Positions 1 through 7,302 of a DNA stretch of 10,823 nt are shown here, piece after piece (the stretch's first letter is position 1; each line of letters starts with the position of its first letter). Below the pieces are notes generated by a model. That model saw only the letters and a list, made by a program, of their open reading frames with translations, was not told where the DNA came from and did not search any database. The stretch comes from Cyclostephanos tholiformis. Taxonomy: Eukaryota; Bacillariophyta; Thalassiosirophyceae; Thalassiosirales; Thalassiosiraceae. The position numbers and the translations under genes are program-made. The stretch spans positions 1 to 10,823 of the forward strand of contig JALLPB010001186.1 of NCBI GenBank assembly GCA_036939975.1, written 5' to 3'.

Positions 1-13
1 CGTCCGTCAAACG

Positions 14-24
14 TTCCCGCCAAA
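14..24 (-). promoter_or_regulatory. E2F/DP-type binding site (predicted)
   Basis: Read on the minus strand this is TTTGGCGGGAA, a full match to the classical E2F/DP site. It lies about 260 bases upstream of the FPGS start codon. E2F controls S-phase genes, including nucleotide and folate genes, in animals and plants, so a role in FPGS control is plausible. The site is close to the window edge and could instead serve a gene to the left. A match of this length can also arise by chance. Confidence 0.35.
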
Positions 25-210
25 ATGCGTATGTCACGGTTTAGATAAATCAGTCATATATTTAGAGTCATTGTCTACACTCATTTAGCGCTGTCCTCTA
101 ACAAGACAAGTTGTGTGAAAATCGGCCAAAACTTGGTACCAAATGCAGTTTTACTAGACTTGTAGGCTCAACAGATTTTTTGTATAGTTTTCCTCGTATA
201 TTATTCAAAT

Positions 211-290
211 ATTATATATTATTTTCGAAAATGGGTGCAACAGATCTCAATATCGCAATTAAAAAAAAAAAAATTGCAACAAAAAAATGT
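211..290 (+). promoter_or_regulatory. AT-rich core promoter and leader of the FPGS gene
   Basis: A TATA-like run (attatatatt, 211-220) is followed by a 13-base A run (261-273) and a 7-base A run that ends in the start codon at 287. The base composition changes abruptly here from AT-rich to the GC-rich coding region. An ATG at 231 lies in another frame and stays open to 503, overlapping the gene. Transcription starting between 231 and 287 would avoid it. The transcription start itself cannot be seen. Confidence 0.35.
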
Positions 291-2701
291 CGACCCGACG
301 CGACGTCGTCGCCTCGGATCGCGACGCATACGACGACGACGGCGACGATGACGACGACGACGACGATGACGACGACGACGACGATCGCGTATGCCGCTAC
401 GAGTCGGCGACGTCCGCGCTCCTATCCCCCCTTCATCAGGCGACGTCCCCCGAGGCGATACGCGCATCGAGCGCGCGCAGGAGGGACACCGTCCGCGACA
501 TGAGAGTATACCTCCGTCGTCTCGGTTTGGACATCGATGGCAGTCGTCGTCGTCGTCGTCGTCGTGGTAGTGATGGTGGTGGCAGAAGTAGTAGCCTCGG
601 CGGCGACTGCGACCGCGTCCACGACGACCGACGCGGCCATGATGACGACTTCGATTACGTGATACCGCCGTTGATCGTACACGTGGCGGGGACCAAGGGG
701 AAGGGATCGACGTTGGCCATGTGCGAATCCGTACTGCGCAACGCGTACGGCCTGAATACGGGACTGTTCACGTCGCCCCATCTCGTGAACGTTCGCGAAC
801 GCGTGCGCGTCAACGGCGTGCCGATATCGAGGCGAGATTTCGGCGATGCGTATTGGGAGGTACGACGACGACTGGAGGGGAGGGGGGGAGACGGCATGAC
901 GGGGAGAGACGACGAAGACGATGAAGACGATGAAGACGATGACGATGGGATGGACGATGCCGATTTACCGATCCTACCGGGATACTTTCGAATGCTAACG
1001 CTTATGGCGCTGCACGTCTTCTGCCGACGACGAAAACGACGACTCGTCGTCGACGACGATTATGACGAGGACTGCGGCGGCGGTCGTAAGAAAATAATTG
1101 ACGCCATGCTCCTCGAGGTGGGCATGGGGGGCAGGTACGACGCGACGAACGTATTCGAGCCGGATTATGCGCGATTGCTTGGGCGACATCGTGATGGACA
1201 TCGTCGCGAGGAGGGAAATCATAAGGAAAGAGATGGAGAATTCGAACGAGGTCTACTCGTACGGGGCGTCACCCTCATCGATTACGATCACGTTCGCGTA
1301 CTCGGTTCGACTTTGGAACGAATCGCGTGGGAAAAGGGGGGGATATACGTCGTCGACAAGATGGCGAATATAGGATCGGACGACGGAGGGTACGAGTCGT
1401 TCGTCTCCGGGGGGGTACGTCGTCGTCGATTCTCGAGGGACGAGGAGGGGGAGGACGAGAGGGGGGAGGTGGGACATCGGCATTCGTCGATCGTCTTCGC
1501 CGCCGGGACTAACACCCCCGGGGTGCTTGCGATGCTGCGGAACATCGCCGAGGACAACGGGTCCCGTCTGGCGGTGATACGCGACGATGACGATAACGAC
1601 AAGTTGGGGGCGTCGTCGACTTTACTCGGCGACGTGGGATTGCACGGCGATCACCAGAGGGGAAACGCGGCATTGGCTCTCGCGATGTGCCGATACGCCG
1701 AGGAGCGCCGTCCCGACCTGATGTCCCGACGACGGTCGATGTCGATTTCCGATGCGGCGGCACGCGAGGACGACGTCAGACGCGCGCTGTCGACGTCGTT
1801 CTGGCCGGGACGATGTCACACGATTCGCCTCGCCGACCCGAAGCGTGACGACGACGATGACGACGACGGTATATCCCGATGTCGGCCGTCGATCACGTTG
1901 AGGTGCGACGGCGCTCACACCCCCATATCCATGGACGCTTGCGTCCGATGGTTCCGCGAGGTGACGACTGCGACCGCGATGGCGATCGACGACGCCCCCC
2001 CGGAAAATGGAGGAGATATTCTCACGAGCGTCGTGGTCAAAAGGGCTCTCATTTTCAATTGCGGCCACGAGCGCAATCCCATCCCACTCCTGTTCTGCCT
2101 GTGCCGATCGGGCATGTTCGATACTGTGTACTTCTGCCATGCAGATTCCGAGCGACCGAGCGCCATCCCGAAGGTGCTTGAGGACGGATGGACGAAGGAA
2201 TTCCTGCCCATGACCGCCCCCGATGATGATGCATCGGGGGAGCCGACGACGAAGATGACAGCGACGACTTGGGAGGGCATGCGAGATTTGCTATCGACGG
2301 CCGTCGATGTCGATCGTGGCCCGGATGGTTTCCCCGACGATGTCGTCGCGGTCGGGACTTTGTCGTCTGCCGCGACGTGGCAGGAGCTGCTGGGATGCCT
2401 GTGGAGGGTGATGGACGCGTACCTCCGACGCCACGTTCGGGGCCATGCCACCGCGCGTTCGTCGTCTCCGGTCGTCACGGGTTTGAGCGTGAGGGATGCG
2501 ATCGCATCGATCCGAAAAGAAGCCGCGCATTGGGCCGAGAAAATCGACGAAGACACCGTCGATGCGGAAAGGAGAGAACATTCGATCGAGGTGTGCGTTA
2601 CTGGATCTCTGTATATCGTCGGTTCGGCTTTGTCAGCTGCCGGATGGGAGGAAGGGGAGATGGTTAAAGTTGACACCTGTGAGGTTGTAGATTCACTGTA
2701 G
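287..2701 (+). CDS. FPGS: Folylpolyglutamate synthase (FolC/FPGS, Mur-ligase superfamily)
   Basis: This enzyme adds glutamates to folates using ATP, which retains them in the cell and suits them to one-carbon enzymes. Family landmarks appear in order in one uninterrupted frame. The P-loop GTKGKGST is at residues 135-142 and GLFTSPHL at 159-166. PGYFRMLTLMALHVF follows, and then LLEVGMGGRYDATN at 275-288. LIDYDHVRVLG starts at about 330 and leads into AWEKGGIY. In the C-terminal domain are the DGAHTP motif at 541-546, FNCGHERNP, and VTGSLYIVG near the end. At 804 residues it is much longer than bacterial FolC (about 420) or animal and fungal FPGS (about 550-590). The excess is Asp/Glu- and Arg-rich insertions: an N-terminal poly-Asp tract, an Arg run near residue 90, an acidic stretch near 210-225 and several basic/acidic loops. 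The start at 287 directly follows the A-rich leader; an organelle-targeting peptide is not evident. No intron is needed. Dihydrofolate synthase activity in addition cannot be judged from sequence. Confidence 0.95.
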   Translation: MSTRRDVVASDRDAYDDDGDDDDDDDDDDDDDDRVCRYESATSALLSPLHQATSPEAIRASSARRRDTVRDMRVYLRRLGLDIDGSRRRRRRRGSDGGGRSSSLGGDCDRVHDDRRGHDDDFDYVIPPLIVHVAGTKGKGSTLAMCESVLRNAYGLNTGLFTSPHLVNVRERVRVNGVPISRRDFGDAYWEVRRRLEGRGGDGMTGRDDEDDEDDEDDDDGMDDADLPILPGYFRMLTLMALHVFCRRRKRRLVVDDDYDEDCGGGRKKIIDAMLLEVGMGGRYDATNVFEPDYARLLGRHRDGHRREEGNHKERDGEFERGLLVRGVTLIDYDHVRVLGSTLERIAWEKGGIYVVDKMANIGSDDGGYESFVSGGVRRRRFSRDEEGEDERGEVGHRHSSIVFAAGTNTPGVLAMLRNIAEDNGSRLAVIRDDDDNDKLGASSTLLGDVGLHGDHQRGNAALALAMCRYAEERRPDLMSRRRSMSISDAAAREDDVRRALSTSFWPGRCHTIRLADPKRDDDDDDDGISRCRPSITLRCDGAHTPISMDACVRWFREVTTATAMAIDDAPPENGGDILTSVVVKRALIFNCGHERNPIPLLFCLCRSGMFDTVYFCHADSERPSAIPKVLEDGWTKEFLPMTAPDDDASGEPTTKMTATTWEGMRDLLSTAVDVDRGPDGFPDDVVAVGTLSSAATWQELLGCLWRVMDAYLRRHVRGHATARSSSPVVTGLSVRDAIASIRKEAAHWAEKIDEDTVDAERREHSIEVCVTGSLYIVGSALSAAGWEEGEMVKVDTCEVVDSL
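332..385 (+). repeat. GAC/GAT trinucleotide tract coding for poly-Asp
   Basis: Near-pure GAC/GAT codons encode Asp 16-18, Gly 19 and Asp 20-33 of FPGS. This is an expandable coding microsatellite ahead of the catalytic domain, so an unstructured acidic tail is expected. Confidence 0.85.
545..565 (+). repeat. (CGT)7 tract coding for poly-Arg
   Basis: Seven successive CGT codons give an Arg run starting near residue 87 of FPGS, followed by a Gly/Ser-rich linker. It lies before the P-loop, outside the conserved fold. Confidence 0.8.
908..958 (+). repeat. GAC/GAA/GAT tract coding for an Asp/Glu-rich loop
   Basis: A repeated GACGAAGAC-type unit encodes a DEDD-type acidic stretch in FPGS. It sits just before the conserved LPILPGYFRMLTLMAL segment, so it is an insertion between conserved elements and not part of the active site. 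Confidence 0.8.
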
Positions 2702-3008
2702 CGCTACGCCTCTGTTCGGCTCAGAAGAGAAAGGTCGATAGTCATCCTTTGATCTCCGATTGCACTTACTCAGGTGTTGTGTGTCCATACTTAAGTTCGT
2801 CGCAGCACCGCATTCCCCTTTGCGAATCTAAAGTCGCCAGATGACGTTTCCCAGTTGGCTCGGGAGAAAAAGTGCTGGATCGATTGAATATATGAAACGC
2901 AGCCATTTATGCCTTAGCTTTTTGGATTTACTGCCCTAAGCTTTACTTTCTGCTCTCGGACAAAGAGAGCAGCTTCAAAATGGTTTCGCAGTGCGTTGTT
3001 CAACTTAA
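2702..3008. other. Gene-free 3' flank of FPGS
   Basis: No credible reading frame, AATAAA signal or RNA gene is seen here. The GC content falls from that of the FPGS gene. The only clear structure is the hairpin at 2950-2972. The FPGS 3' untranslated region should end in this stretch. Confidence 0.5.
2950..2972. repeat. Perfect 8-bp-arm inverted repeat
   Basis: CTGCTCTC (2950-2957) pairs with GAGAGCAG (2965-2972) across a 7-base loop. It begins about 250 bases after the FPGS stop codon. It may be an RNA stem in the 3' region or chance; no function is known. Confidence 0.5.
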
Positions 3009-3945
3009 TTAATTGCTCCTAAATTTTGTCACAGGATCTATATTAGAGGTTGTTGACTGTGGATAATATTCATACTGTGCATGTGCTATGGGACCAATGG
3101 TAGACACTGATGCAGGCAGGGTGGTCACAAGCGCGTTTGTTTTTAAGTTACCATTAATCCAGGCATAGGGGCAGCGAGGGAGTTCCAGCGAACCTCTAAC
3201 CACATGAGGTAAACCCATGGCTTGGTCCTCTATAAACGACTTAAACTAGGGGATAGACTTGGACAGAACGTAATTGCGAGAGGCAGGATTTGCCAACAAT
3301 CTCAAGTCATATGACTCGCCGAAGATGATGACATGAAGTTATTCATCAATTGTGAAATGAATCTTGGAGACGTACTTGTTTGTACCGAATAGGAAGAGGC
3401 CTAATTACGAGTGCAGGCGAAAATCCTTCGTTTCTTGCTGGATGAATGGGATTGAATCCACGGTTCAGAACTTTACTTGTAAGAGTAGGGCATGCTTCAT
3501 GGTCATTCGGCAAACGAAACTTCGACGGCGTCGACCGCATAACTACATCGTTCCAAAGTAGGACTGATGACTCTTGTTCGTGTTGCAAATCCAAGTCAAT
3601 AAACGGCTTGATGCGGTTGTTGACATTATCAGTCTGGTCGGCTCTCAGCTCACCAGAAGCCATTGACAGGGGAAAGAAAGGATACGGCGGAATGTGTTCG
3701 TCTGCATACCCGGTCATTTCAGAAGTAGAAAAGATGGCGTTTGACGAGATACACTCAGCAAGCAAATGCTGCAATACTGGTTCGTTCGTCACGGAGCTTT
3801 CGAGTGATTCTTGAGCTACTTGCTTCCTTGGTGACAGCCTCCACTGCTTCCTGGGTTTGAGCGTAACGTTCAATCTCGTTTGATCGCCGAGGTCGTCGAG
3901 CACAGTGAAATGCGACGGGATTGTTGGGGTCATGCTTTGTCTCAT
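3009..3945 (-). pseudogene. Decayed unrecognised protein-coding region
   Basis: I do not recognise the protein. On the minus strand an ATG at 3943-3945 opens a frame of about 200 codons that stops at 3346-3348. Its composition is balanced and protein-like, with a basic patch (LKPRKQWRLSPRKQ) and a segment reading GYADEHIPPYPFFPL. From about 3395 to 3009 the protein-like sequence moves to another frame: FGTNKYVSKIHFTIDE, then a TAA, LHVIIFGESYDLRL, NPASRNYVLSKSIP, then a TAG, and finally GLPHVVRGSLELPRCPYAWI and onward to a TAA at 3009. One frameshift and two in-frame stops therefore separate what look like pieces of a single protein. A gene with introns is an alternative, but I see no clean splice-site pairs that would remove the stops. 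The plus-strand frame over the same stretch is rich in Ser and Cys, as expected of an antisense shadow. Confidence 0.45.
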
Positions 3946-4324
3946 GCAATGTGCCAATTGAACTTACTTCTGCATTAAGAAGAGAGAGTACACAATTTGA
4001 ATCAAAATACCTAGGTAGGTAATGGCACAGCATGGAAAGTACGATAGAGAGGGCGGGGGGGCACCATGCCATGATTACCGACCACATCCATAAATATGAC
4101 GTCAGACGGAATTTTTTCTCCAAATTGGTGACGTCACTTATCTTGATTTTTTTGGGATTGAGGAGCTCTTTTCTCACTCCTAGAGAGAAGAGGAATTCTC
4201 ATTAAAATAAGGAAAGTGTGTTTTGGGGTGCAATTTTTGTGCTGCTCGTGGATGATGTGTTCTAATGCCTTTGTCCAGGGACAGTGGTTTTCAAAAAAGT
4301 ACCTAGTCAAACGAACAGACAACC
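3946..4324. other. Gene-free stretch, nothing recognised
   Basis: No protein family or RNA gene is seen. On the minus strand, a pyrimidine-rich tract ending in a splice-acceptor-like cag (about 3972-3985) lies just upstream of the decayed gene, so an upstream exon is possible but unsupported. At about 4164-4190 a purine/pyrimidine run forms a 10-bp imperfect stem with one mismatch. Confidence 0.3.
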
Positions 4325-4549
4325 CTTTTTATTCACATGTACAACAATAAAAATAGTATTTCTACTACTAGTAGACCCCAACGAGAAGTTTGGAGGAAGA
4401 AGAGGCAGACAAACTCTCGTAGAGGCCTACTATAGGAATAGTTTCAACGCATGAATCTAGATTTTTGCCTTGGGACAATTGTACTGGGAACTGTAGTATT
4501 AGGGTGTCCCAGATTTCCGTTTTTGTTTTTTGTTTTTTTTTGGTGCCAT
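4325..4549 (+). repeat. Left copy of the interspersed direct repeat
   Basis: This matches 6693-7090 closely and in the same direction. Shared blocks in order are acaacaataaaaatagta, tctactacta, gtagacccca plus a GAAGTTTGGAGGAAGAAGAG block, CCTACTATAGGAATAGTTTC, a TAGATTTTTGCCT block, ACAATTGTACTGGG, tagtattagggtgtccc, and a T-rich end reaching gg(c/t)gcca. Compared with the right copy it lacks the 170 bp insertion. Confidence 0.85.
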
Positions 4550-4840
4550 ATTCAGCCACCCCCTACCAATTGATAGATCTGCTACCATTTGGTGTAGTGC
4601 ATTTGCTATGGTTGATCTCAATGCGTTCTTGTCCTGCAACAATAAAATTGAAAAATGTTATCCTTCGCGTTATTTTGGAGTGGTATTTCAATGGCGTCCG
4701 GATGATCTCCAAAATCAGCCATAGTTGGTTTTCAGTGTTGTAGTTTGTGTCAAAAAAAGGATTGTGGTGACCAGTCTCTATTTCCTACAGTGAAATTTGT
4801 AGATACCATACTGAGTTTTTGGCAAGACCACAATTCCACC

Positions 4841-6573
4841 ATGCCCGAGCCTCCTACCATGCCGGCATCGGCCCTCTTGGCTCTGCTAAGGCTCGCTTCC
4901 GAGAAGATTAGGGAGAAGTACCCACAGGATGACAAGCGCCTTCTTGATGGTGTCGTTATCACAGGGGAGGGCATGAGGAAAGTCAACCGGAGGCAGCAAG
5001 ACTGCTACGTTGTGCGCATCAATGATTTTGATGATGGCACGATCTTTCACCTCATGAAAAGAATCTCCCGATCGACCAACCTGCCGAGATCCCTTTCGAA
5101 AGTGAGCTTGGGACAAATAACACCACCGCTCTTCCCGTGCAAGCGGCTGTGCCCATTGGTGCAGGGAATACTGCTAGGGACCGGGAGTCAAGGATGAACG
5201 AAGTCCAAAACTTCCACGGCAATCTCTCCCATGAGTACACAAGGGAGGAGATTGATGAGCTTCATCAACAAGACATCGTTGTTGATGACGATAATGAACC
5301 CACCCATCCCCAAGAACGACAACCCGCCTGAACAAGGTGAACCACCGGGGGGCACATGGGAGAAGCTGACAACATGCCCTTGTCGAATTGACAATCTCCC
5401 AAATCATCAGGGTCGGTACATTCATCACAAATGGGAAGAGGCTCATTAAAGTCTTGATCCCCATGACCAACAAGGAGCTTGACTCACCGCTGAACCTCCA
5501 AGAGTTCTATCTCTTCTTGGGGTGCATTTTCTTCCAAGCATCATTCAAAGGAGTTCGAGACCGGGACCAGTGGTGGTCGATGAAGGCCATCAATATGTTT
5601 GATGGTGCTCCTCATCGACTGAATGATTATAATGGCCGCCCTCAGGTGGACAAGCAAGGAGGCACCATTTCTCTTTGAAGATTTTTTTCACGAATTTTGT
5701 GAAATGATTGATGCATTTAATGCCCACTACGCTGATGAGTACCGGTCGTCTTGGCTTTCGTGCATAGACGAGAGCATGAATGTCTCGCTAAACAAGTTTT
5801 GCCCAAGGATTTTGGCATGCCCCCACAAGCCTCACCCATTTAGCAATGAGTATCACTCAATTGCTGATGGAGATGATGGCAAGTTTATAATGTGGAGGGT
5901 GAAACTCGTTGAGGGGAAGGATCGTCCCAAGTTGCCAAACGGCCAATTTGCGTTCCCAGGTGAGTTTGAGAAGAAGGGGTACTCTAACACTGTTAAAAAG
6001 CCACTACATGGGATGGGAAAGGTCATGACAGGGGACAGTGGTTTTTGTGTTGCCATGGCCATGACCGCTTTAGCAAAGCACAGCATTCACAGCCAGTTCC
6101 TTGTGAAGAAGCTGCGGTATTGGCTGAAACATGTGCCTGGGGACCACATTGATGCCTCTATGAGGCATAAGGAGTTAGGTGAGACCTTAGCGCATATTCA
6201 GGAGGTTGAGGGGTCATGTTTTTCACTTCATTGCTGCAAAGATTGTGACTACGTAACAAAGATAATGTCATCACATGGGATGTTGGACAAGAACCCAGAC
6301 CGTGCAACCTATCAGCTTGTTGATGGAGGAGTTTGGAAATCATTTCATTGAGCTGAACCATTGAGCTACCACATTCACGTGAAGCACTGGATGGATGATG
6401 TCAACAATCGTTGTCATGGTGACATTGGATTGGAGGAAGTGTGGGCAACAAAGTGGTGGCCAAATCGACAATTCACGTTCTTGTTGTTGATTGCAGAGGT
6501 AAATGCGGGTCAGGCCAGATCCCATGCAATGGGAGAAACAGTGGCCACTCCACCTCAATATTCCTCCCGGTAG
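4841..6573 (+). pseudogene. piggyBac-like transposase pseudogene (DDE_Tnp_1_7 family)
   Basis: The protein would cut and paste its own element. The first in-frame ATG is at 4841 and opens an N-terminal segment with ASEKIREKYPQDDKRLLDGV. The match then steps through other frames: GAGNTARDRESR near 5165, the GEPPGGTWEKLTTCP segment near 5337, and LQEFYLFLGCIFFQ with DQWWSMKAINMFDGAP from about 5497. A long frame from about 5630 carries the catalytic core. At least four frameshifts are therefore implied, plus an in-frame TGA at 6349-6351. The three acidic residues expected of the catalytic centre are still present: Asp at 5767-5769 in CIDESM, Asp at 6034-6036 in TGDSGFCV, and the Asp pair at 6394-6399 in HWMDDVNN. 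Other family blocks are KPHPFSNEYHSIADGDDGK, GKDRPKLPNG, and TKWWPNRQFTFLL near the end. The final stop is at 6571-6573. It cannot make a full protein as it stands. Confidence 0.92.
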
Positions 6574-6739
6574 TCGTCGTTAGCATCGCACTGCAACGAT
6601 GACGACAATGATCGAGATTCGAAGTTCGCTCTATCATCACGGTCATCGTTCGTTCATGTCATTTGCATTATTATTATTTGTCTCGCTTCATCATTTTTTC
6701 ACTTGCACAACAATAAAAATAGTACATCTACTACTACTA

Positions 6740-6909
6740 CAGTGCCCAGTACAATTGTCCTGAGGCAAAAATCTAAAATTTTGCTTCAGTACTATTCCTA
6801 TAGTAAGCCTCTTCTTCCTCCTAACTTCTCGTTGGGATCCACTGTAGGAATAGTAGAAAAGCAAAAATCTAGATTTTTGCCTCGGGGGGGACAACTGTAT
6901 TGGGCACTG
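6740..6909. mobile_element. Short foldback (MITE-like) insertion, about 170 bp
   Basis: The insert starts CAGTGCCCAGTACAATTGTC and ends with the near-complement, ACTGTATTGGGCACTG. TA lies on each side (6738-6739 and 6910-6911), as expected for Tc1/mariner-type insertion. It has no coding capacity. Inside, 6740-6844 (CAGTGCCC to CCACTG) is a shorter unit that is largely the reverse complement of the block following at 6910-7038. Related short units have therefore inserted in or next to one another. The host repeat itself ends in the same motif (GGGCACTG at 7031-7038), so insertion into, or recombination between, family members is likely. The family assignment rests only on the ends. Confidence 0.6.
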
Positions 6910-6926
6910 TAGTAGTAGACCCCAAT

Positions 6927-6963
6927 GAGAAGTTTGGAGGAAGAAGAGGTGGCCAAACTTCTC
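6927..6963. repeat. 11-bp-arm inverted repeat inside the right repeat copy
   Basis: GAGAAGTTTGG (6927-6937) pairs exactly with CCAAACTTCTC (6953-6963) across 15 bases. The left repeat copy has a degraded form of the same stem, so the structure predates the duplication. Confidence 0.7.
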
Positions 6964-7098
6964 GTAGAGGCCTACTATAGGAATAGTTTCAACGCATAAA
7001 TCTAGATTTTTGCCTCGGGATAATTGTACTGGGCACTGTAGTATTAGGGTGTCCCAGATTTTCGTTTTTGTTTTTGTTTTTTGGCGCCAATGATCTGT

Positions 7099-7141
7099 GG
7101 CAGCTAAAATCAACTTAACGCTTTTGTTGATTTTAGATGCC
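7099..7141. repeat. Imperfect hairpin abutting the Harbinger insertion site
   Basis: CTAAAATCAAC (7104-7114) pairs perfectly with GTTGATTTTAG (7126-7136) across 11 bases. After one mismatch the stem continues with GGCA (7099-7102) and TGCC (7138-7141). It ends three bases before the TTA duplication of the Harbinger element and so lies in the pre-insertion sequence. Confidence 0.65.
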
Positions 7142-7147
7142 ATGTTA

Positions 7148-7183
7148 ATGGGTGGCTGCCGTAATTCTTTTTTGGTTTTTGTG
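7148..7183 (+). repeat. Left terminal inverted repeat of the Harbinger element
   Basis: The sequence runs ATGGGTGGCTGCCGTAATTC and then T-rich to GTG. It aligns with the reverse complement of 9886-9924, strongest in CTGCC(G/A)TAA(T/A)TC and the T-rich end. The outermost 13 bases agree at only 8 positions, and low complexity inflates the inner part. Confidence 0.6.
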
Positions 7184-7302
7184 AGCGATAGTTCCAGATC
7201 TGGACTCGCCCAAAGCTAGATTCTCCTTTTAGGATTTGTTGTGCCGTAAATAAAAATCGAACTTTTTATTGTTTTTTCTATTTTGTAAAGATTCCACCTT
7301 AT

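Larger units (their letters stand above)
4325..7090. mobile_element. piggyBac-like transposon relic bounded by direct repeats
   Basis: A decayed piggyBac transposase gene (4841-6573) sits between two same-orientation copies of a roughly 200 bp repeat (4325-4549 and 6693-7090). The piggyBac superfamily normally has short terminal inverted repeats and TTAA target duplications. I could not find a matching TTAA and inverted-repeat pair, so the true ends are uncertain. The span given is only the repeat-bounded block. The repeats could be remnants of the element, or independent elements that inserted on either side. Confidence 0.5.
6693..7090 (+). repeat. Right copy of the interspersed direct repeat, enlarged by an insertion
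   Basis: This is the partner of 4325-4549. The two outer parts (6693-6739 and 6910-7090) align with the left copy, while 6740-6909 has no counterpart there. The copy ends at a T-rich stretch and TGGCGCCA (7082-7089). Confidence 0.85.

Noticed and set aside
422..2676. Several open frames of 60-250 codons antisense to, or in other frames within, the FPGS gene
   Set aside because: They come from the biased GAC/CGA-rich codons of FPGS; none has a recognisable motif, while the 804-codon frame has the full set of family motifs.
3446..3814. Plus-strand frame of 122 codons
   Set aside because: Its composition is Ser/Cys-rich, as in the antisense of a coding strand, and the minus-strand frame looks more protein-like.
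4465..4743. Plus-strand frame of 92 codons ahead of the piggyBac gene
   Set aside because: It begins inside the interspersed repeat, is hydrophobic by AT-richness and has no family match; it is likely repeat and 5' flank.
4202..7118. TTAA at 4202-4205 and at 7115-7118 as piggyBac target duplications
   Set aside because: The sequences next to these two TTAA sites show no inverted similarity, so they do not define element ends.
6691..7143. Minus-strand frame of 150 codons across the right repeat copy
   Set aside because: It reads straight through the repeat and the inserted foldback element, repeating the same peptide, so it reflects repeats and not a gene.
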